From Alphaproteobacteria bacterium (GTDB lineage Bacteria; Pseudomonadota; Alphaproteobacteria; Oceanibaculales; Oceanibaculaceae): DNA of 49,343 nt. The position numbers and the translations under genes were made by a program. A model generated the notes under the pieces. The model saw only the letters and a list, made by a program, of their open reading frames with translations, ran no database searches and was not told the DNA's origin. Each line of letters opens with the position of its first letter. The first letter of the stretch is position 1. The stretch covers positions 1 to 49,343 of the forward strand of contig JAHJHR010000010.1 in assembly GCA_018823745.1 (NCBI GenBank), given 5' to 3'. This document shows positions 45,312-49,343 of this stretch, piece by piece.

Positions 45312-47027
45312 TCAGGCAGCCCGCACCTTGGCAACGAAGCTCGTCACCTCGCTGCGCAGGCTGGCTGCCGTGCGCGATAGTTCCTGGGCGCTGGACAGCA
45401 CCTGCGTTGCCGCCGTGCCACCTTCAGAGGCAGCCTGACTGACCTGCACGATGGCGCTGGAAACCTCGCTGGTGCCGGCCGAGGCCTGCTGCACATTGCG
45501 GGCGATTTCCTGCGTCGCCGCATCCTGCTGTTCCACCGCCGAGGCGATGGTCGAGGCGATCTCGTTGCTCTCCCCGATCACAAGGGCGATCTGCTTGATC
45601 GCCTCGACGGTGCGGTGGGAGACATCCTGCACCTCGCCGATCTGCAGCGTGATGTCTTCGGTCGCCTTGGCGGTCTGGGTCGCCAGGTTCTTCACTTCCG
45701 AGGCGACGACGGCGAAACCCTTGCCGGCCTCGCCGGCGCGAGCCGCCTCGATGGTGGCGTTCAGGGCCAGAAGGTTGGTCTGGGCGGCGATCTCCTGGAT
45801 CAGGTTCACCACCTCGCCGATCTTCTGGGCGGAGACGACAAGGCCTTCCGCCGTGCCTTGGGTTTCCACGGCATTGCGCACGGCGCGGCCGGAAATATCG
45901 GAGGATTGATTGACCTGCTGGCCAATCTCGCGAACCGAGGCAGCCAGTTCCTCGCAGGCGGTCGCCACGGTCTCGACATTGGTCGTCGCCTCATTGGCGG
46001 CCGCAGAGACGGTGCTGGCCTGGGCGTTGGTCTCCTGCAGGGTGGCGTGCAGGGTCTGTGCTGCGGTTTCCATGTCGCCGGCGGCAGTGGAGACCATCTC
46101 GACGATGCTGCCGACGCTGCGCTCGAACTGGTCGGCAAGATCGGTCATGGCCTGGCGCTTTTCCTCGGCAGCACGCTGCGCGTCTTGCTGCCGCGCGGCT
46201 TCCATCTGCAGCTTTTCCTGCGCGTTCACCTTGAACACATCAAGGGCACGGGCCATCGCGCCGATTTCGTCGCCGCGCCCGGTATAGGGCGTGGTTTGGT
46301 CGATGCGGCCGGTCGCGACTTCGCCCATCAACCCGCTCAACCGGCCGATCGGCGCCGTGGTGCGGCCGATCAGGATAATCGCGACCAGGCAGCTGACCAG
46401 CAGCGCCACGATGGCGGCAATGGCGATGGCCATGATCATCTGGTTCAGCATGGCGTTGATGTTCGATTTCAGCACGCCGGCATAGAGCACGCCGATGATG
46501 TTGCGTGCCGGGTCGAAGATCGGGGCATAGATCGTGTAGTAATTCTTGCCCAGGATGACGGCCTCGCCGGAAAAGATATTGCCCTTGATCACCTGCGCAT
46601 AGACGGCCCCTGTCTTGCCCAGCGGCGTGCCGACGGCGCGGTTGCCATCATCCTTGATGATGTTGGTGGTGCGGCGGTAGAAATCCTGCTGGGCCGCATC
46701 CCAGACGAAGACGGTGGCCGTCTCGCCGGTCAGCAGGCCGATTTCGTCGATCATGTTGTGGTTCGCAAAGTCGGGAATCGCCGGCAAAGTGAGGGCGGAA
46801 ACGCGGCCCTCCTTGCTGACAGCGAAACTGGTTTCCGGAATCGCCTTCTTCAGCAGCACGGCGGCAGTGCGCAGGCTGGCATTCTGTCGCTCGATGACCT
46901 GGCTGGCGATGTTCTTCTGCAGGATATAGGCGGTGGCGCCGCCGACTGCGGCGACCGACAGCGCGATGAGGCAAAGGGCCAGAATGACCAGCTTGCCGCG
47001 AAGAGAAACGCTGAACCTTTTTTGCAA
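45312..47027 (-). CDS. Methyl-accepting chemotaxis protein with Cache-type sensor
   Basis: A 571-residue chemoreceptor. I choose the TTG at 47027 because GGGAG lies seven bases upstream; a TTG at 47051 has no ribosome site. TM1 is near residues 12-32, then a single Cache-type periplasmic domain ([55 protein letters not shown]). TM2 is near 200-225, with HAMP and a signalling domain with tip [21 protein letters not shown]. Such sensors often bind amino acids or short organic acids. Its 3' part is nearly repeated in the chemoreceptors on either side. Confidence 0.93.
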   Translation of the reverse strand: MQKRFSVSLRGKLVILALCLIALSVAAVGGATAYILQKNIASQVIERQNASLRTAAVLLKKAIPETSFAVSKEGRVSALTLPAIPDFANHNMIDEIGLLTGETATVFVWDAAQQDFYRRTTNIIKDDGNRAVGTPLGKTGAVYAQVIKGNIFSGEAVILGKNYYTIYAPIFDPARNIIGVLYAGVLKSNINAMLNQMIMAIAIAAIVALLVSCLVAIILIGRTTAPIGRLSGLMGEVATGRIDQTTPYTGRGDEIGAMARALDVFKVNAQEKLQMEAARQQDAQRAAEEKRQAMTDLADQFERSVGSIVEMVSTAAGDMETAAQTLHATLQETNAQASTVSAAANEATTNVETVATACEELAASVREIGQQVNQSSDISGRAVRNAVETQGTAEGLVVSAQKIGEVVNLIQEIAAQTNLLALNATIEAARAGEAGKGFAVVASEVKNLATQTAKATEDITLQIGEVQDVSHRTVEAIKQIALVIGESNEIASTIASAVEQQDAATQEIARNVQQASAGTSEVSSAIVQVSQAASEGGTAATQVLSSAQELSRTAASLRSEVTSFVAKVRAA

Positions 47028-47187
47028 CTTTAATCTCCCGTGAAGAATCAATGCGTGGTTTGTTAATGTACGGGCACTTCTTCCCCAACAGGCTGCAGTG
47101 CAAAATCTGCTTTATTTTTTAGAGTCTTATTAAAATCCTGCAAAAATTAATATCAGAACATCCTTAATTTTCTTTAAACAAAGTGAC

Positions 47188-48879
47188 ATGCGAGAGGGGC
47201 GGGATCTGGTGACGGAGCGTGCGCGGCATAATGCAGCTATTCTGTATCGTCCTGACGCGATCAGCGACAGGCCGATGGGCCGGCAGGTAGCAGAGGAGGG
47301 CTTCCTGCGCGGCTATGCACGGCATGCGGTGGCGGACAGCCTGTATTGCTGCGCGGCCTCGCCGGAAGATGCCGGGCGTTTTGCCGCCATCGCTGCAACG
47401 GCGGGTGGGCCGCACCGTGAGGTGCGCTGGGCACCGATGGACAGCCCGACGGCGATTGCGGAGGCGGGGTGCCTGTTCCTCTCCGGTCCGAATCTGCGCC
47501 CCGCGGCCTTTCTGCGCCGGGGCTTCAATCAACGCGCCTACAGCCTGTGCGGCGTGACGCACACCCTCGCCTCCGCCGCCGCGATGGATGCAATCGGTGA
47601 CCTGTTGTTGGCCCCCATCCAGCCCTGGGATGCGCTGATCTGCACCTCACGAGCCGGCCGTGATGCGGTGGAACGGCAGCTTCAGGCGGTTGCCGCCTAT
47701 CTGGGGGACAGGATGGGCGCCTCTCCGCCGACCCTGCCGGAGTTGCGGACGATCCCGCTCGGCATCGACTGCGCGGCCTATGGCCGGGACGAGGCACAGC
47801 GCGCTGCCTGGCGCGGGCGGCTGGGTATCGGTCCGGAGGATGTCGTGGCGCTGTTCGTCGGCCGGCTGAGCGCACATGCCAAGGCCAATCCTGATCCGAT
47901 GTACATGGCGCTGGAACGCGCGGCGCAGCGGACCAGCCGCAAGCTGCATCTGATCCAGGCGGGATGGTTTCACAATGCCGGGCTGGAACGCGGCTTCCGC
48001 AGCGCCGCCGCACAACTTGCCCCCTCGGTGGGCGTGCATATCGTCTCCCCTTTGGAGGAGGAGGCGCACCGGCAGATATGGTCGGCCGCCGATTTCTTCC
48101 TCTCGCCCAGTGACAATATCCAGGAGACCTTCGGGCTGACGCCGCTGGAGGCGATGGCCGCAGGTCTGCCGGTCGTCGTCAGCGACTGGGATGGCTATCG
48201 CGATACGGTCCGGGACGGGATCGACGGATTCCGCATTCCCACCCTGACGCCGATGCCGGGCGGCGGCGGCGACCTTGCCGCGCGGCATGCACTGGGGATG
48301 GATCGCTATGACCTCTATATCGGCAAGGCGAGCCTGTTCACCGCCTTCGACATCGATTCCTGTGCGGAGGCCTGCCTGAAGCTGGCCGATGATGCCGAAC
48401 TGCGCCGGAAGATGGGGGAAAGCGGCCGGGCGCGGGCGCGGGCGCATTTCGACTGGTCGGCCATCGTGCCGGCCTATCAGGCGCTCTGGGCGGAACTTGC
48501 GGAACGCCGCAGCCGGGCGGTGGAGGCCGTGCCGCCTGCCCCGGACAGGCCGGCGGACCCCTGGCGGCTCGATCCCTTCCTGCAATTCGGCGCCTATCCC
48601 AGCCGGACGCTTACTGCCAACAGCCTCGTGCGGCTGGCGCCGGAAGGGTTGTGGGAGCTGGAGGCCGCCTATGCCTCGCCGCATATCGGCTACGCCAGGA
48701 CATCGCTGCCCACGGTCGAGGAAGCCCGAGTTCTGTGCCGGCATCTGGCCGAGATACAGGAATGCCGGGCGGTCGATCTGGTCCGGCATTTGCCGGTCGA
48801 GCGCCAGCCTGTCGCCTTCCGGGGGCTGGCCTGGCTGGCGAAATACGGCGTCGTGACGATCCACACCGGCGAGGCCTGA
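47188..48879 (+). CDS. Glycosyltransferase family 4 protein with C-terminal extension
   Basis: A 563-residue GT4 enzyme. Residues 210-450 hold the donor-binding fold: VVALFVGRLSAHAKANPDPM, AGWFHNAGLERGFR, SAADFFLSPSDNIQETFGLTPLEAMAAGLPVVVSDWDGYRDTV, with the conserved glutamates. About 110 residues follow that are not part of the GT4 fold. No Shine-Dalgarno sequence precedes the ATG; a GTG at 47209 is an alternative start. It stands alone between chemoreceptor genes, divergent from one and convergent with the other. Confidence 0.88.
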   Translation: MREGRDLVTERARHNAAILYRPDAISDRPMGRQVAEEGFLRGYARHAVADSLYCCAASPEDAGRFAAIAATAGGPHREVRWAPMDSPTAIAEAGCLFLSGPNLRPAAFLRRGFNQRAYSLCGVTHTLASAAAMDAIGDLLLAPIQPWDALICTSRAGRDAVERQLQAVAAYLGDRMGASPPTLPELRTIPLGIDCAAYGRDEAQRAAWRGRLGIGPEDVVALFVGRLSAHAKANPDPMYMALERAAQRTSRKLHLIQAGWFHNAGLERGFRSAAAQLAPSVGVHIVSPLEEEAHRQIWSAADFFLSPSDNIQETFGLTPLEAMAAGLPVVVSDWDGYRDTVRDGIDGFRIPTLTPMPGGGGDLAARHALGMDRYDLYIGKASLFTAFDIDSCAEACLKLADDAELRRKMGESGRARARAHFDWSAIVPAYQALWAELAERRSRAVEAVPPAPDRPADPWRLDPFLQFGAYPSRTLTANSLVRLAPEGLWELEAAYASPHIGYARTSLPTVEEARVLCRHLAEIQECRAVDLVRHLPVERQPVAFRGLAWLAKYGVVTIHTGEA

Positions 48880-48881
48880 TC

Positions 48882-48920
48882 CCGAAAAAGGGCGCCGACA
48901 TTGCCGGCGCCCTTTTTCGG
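48882..48920. terminator. Bidirectional intrinsic terminator
   Basis: A perfect 16-bp inverted repeat (48882-48897 with 48905-48920) has a 7-base loop and A5/T5 blocks on both arms. It lies between the convergent glycosyltransferase (stop 48879) and chemoreceptor (stop 48935) genes and can serve both. Confidence 0.9.
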
Positions 48921-48934
48921 TGCGGTGTTCCTGA

Positions 48935-49343
48935 TCAGGCTGCGCGGACACGGGTGAGGAAGTTTTCCATCTCGGTCCGCAGCTTGACCGAGGATTGCGA
49001 GAGTTCCCTGGCGCTGGACAGCACCTGCGTTGCCGCCGTGCCACCTTCAGAGGCAGCCTGGCTGACCTGCACGATGGCGCCGGAAACCTCGTTTGTGCCG
49101 GCCGAGGCCTGCTGCACATTGCGCGCGATCTCCTGGGTTGCCACATCCTGCTGTTCCACCGCCGAGGCGATGGTCGCAGCGATCTCGCTGCTCTCACCGA
49201 TGACTTTAGCGATCTCCGTGATCGCCGAGACCGTCCGGTTGGTGACGTTCTGGACATCGGCAATCTGCGCGGTGATGTCCTCGGTCGCCTTGGCGGTCTG
49301 GGTGGCGAGATTTTTCACCTCGGCCGCGACGACGGCGAAGCCC
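48935..49343 (-). CDS. Methyl-accepting chemotaxis protein, C-terminal part (cut by window edge)
   Basis: The last 135 residues of a chemoreceptor whose N-terminal part lies beyond the window. It starts here at [23 protein letters not shown] and ends TRVRAA, matching the descending helix of the signalling hairpin. It is closely similar in protein and DNA to the ends of the genes at 41744 and 45312. Confidence 0.92.
   Translation of the reverse strand, partial: GFAVVAAEVKNLATQTAKATEDITAQIADVQNVTNRTVSAITEIAKVIGESSEIAATIASAVEQQDVATQEIARNVQQASAGTNEVSGAIVQVSQAASEGGTAATQVLSSARELSQSSVKLRTEMENFLTRVRAA

Noticed and set aside
45615..47033. A 472-codon plus-strand frame opposite the Cache chemoreceptor
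   Set aside because: Antisense shadow; the minus strand has complete receptor motifs.
1..49343. Search by eye for tRNA, rRNA, insertion sequences and phage genes
   Set aside because: None was recognised; no transposase or integrase motifs, terminal inverted repeats or tRNA cloverleaf sequences stood out.

Overview
The window is GC-rich DNA from a motile Gram-negative alphaproteobacterium, most likely of the Rhodospirillales type. The basis is codon use, tightly packed operons with 4-base stop/start overlaps, an RTX-type type I secretion system, SapC- and PAS_5-type proteins, several chemoreceptors and a GH17/GT2 beta-glucan synthase pair. No tRNA, rRNA, CRISPR array or insertion sequence was recognised. 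Genus cannot be fixed from the sequence alone.

Bases 1-17100 look like one cell-surface locus. The C-terminal end of an RTX protein enters from the left and stops at a strong terminator. A plus-strand operon follows, with seven genes joined by 1-4 base overlaps: CDP-glucose synthesis and dehydration, a 3,5-epimerase-like protein, two C-methyltransferase-type proteins, an NDP-sugar reductase/epimerase and a CmcI-family methyltransferase/hydroxylase. Together they would build a deoxygenated, C-branched, possibly O-methylated sugar. Next come a SAM methyltransferase with a regulatory domain (the protein-lysine methyltransferase type), a SapC protein, the ABC and adaptor subunits of a type I exporter, a formyltransferase, a convergent GT4 glycosyltransferase, an XRE regulator and a second complete RTX protein. 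The inferred job is export and chemical decoration of a secreted, calcium-binding surface protein.

Bases 17100-22000 hold small exported or membrane proteins, a structured intergenic segment ending in a strong terminator, an Aer-like oxygen/redox receptor split into a PAS protein and a membrane chemoreceptor, an ATP-grasp protein and two single-domain response regulators. Bases 22000-30000 hold glmS, an adaptor-permease-ATPase ABC exporter, a divergent DUF1330/XRE pair with a candidate operator, a YqeB-type molybdenum hydroxylase accessory protein, a membrane protein and a TIGR01244-type phosphatase/sulfurtransferase.

Bases 30000-34400 (minus strand) encode two translationally coupled GH17-type proteins, the upstream one fused to a GT2 synthase; this resembles NdvB/NdvC cyclic beta-glucan synthesis. 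Bases 34400-36760 are AT-richer and carry a PAS_5 protein, a GNAT-like protein and candidate small RNA signals. Bases 36765-38704 carry secF without secD, tatA and small membrane proteins. Bases 38768-41660 are the thiamine thiazole operon thiO-thiS-thiG-thiE under a TPP riboswitch. The right end holds three chemoreceptors with closely similar signalling domains (the last cut by the window edge), a membrane histidine kinase and a long GT4 glycosyltransferase.
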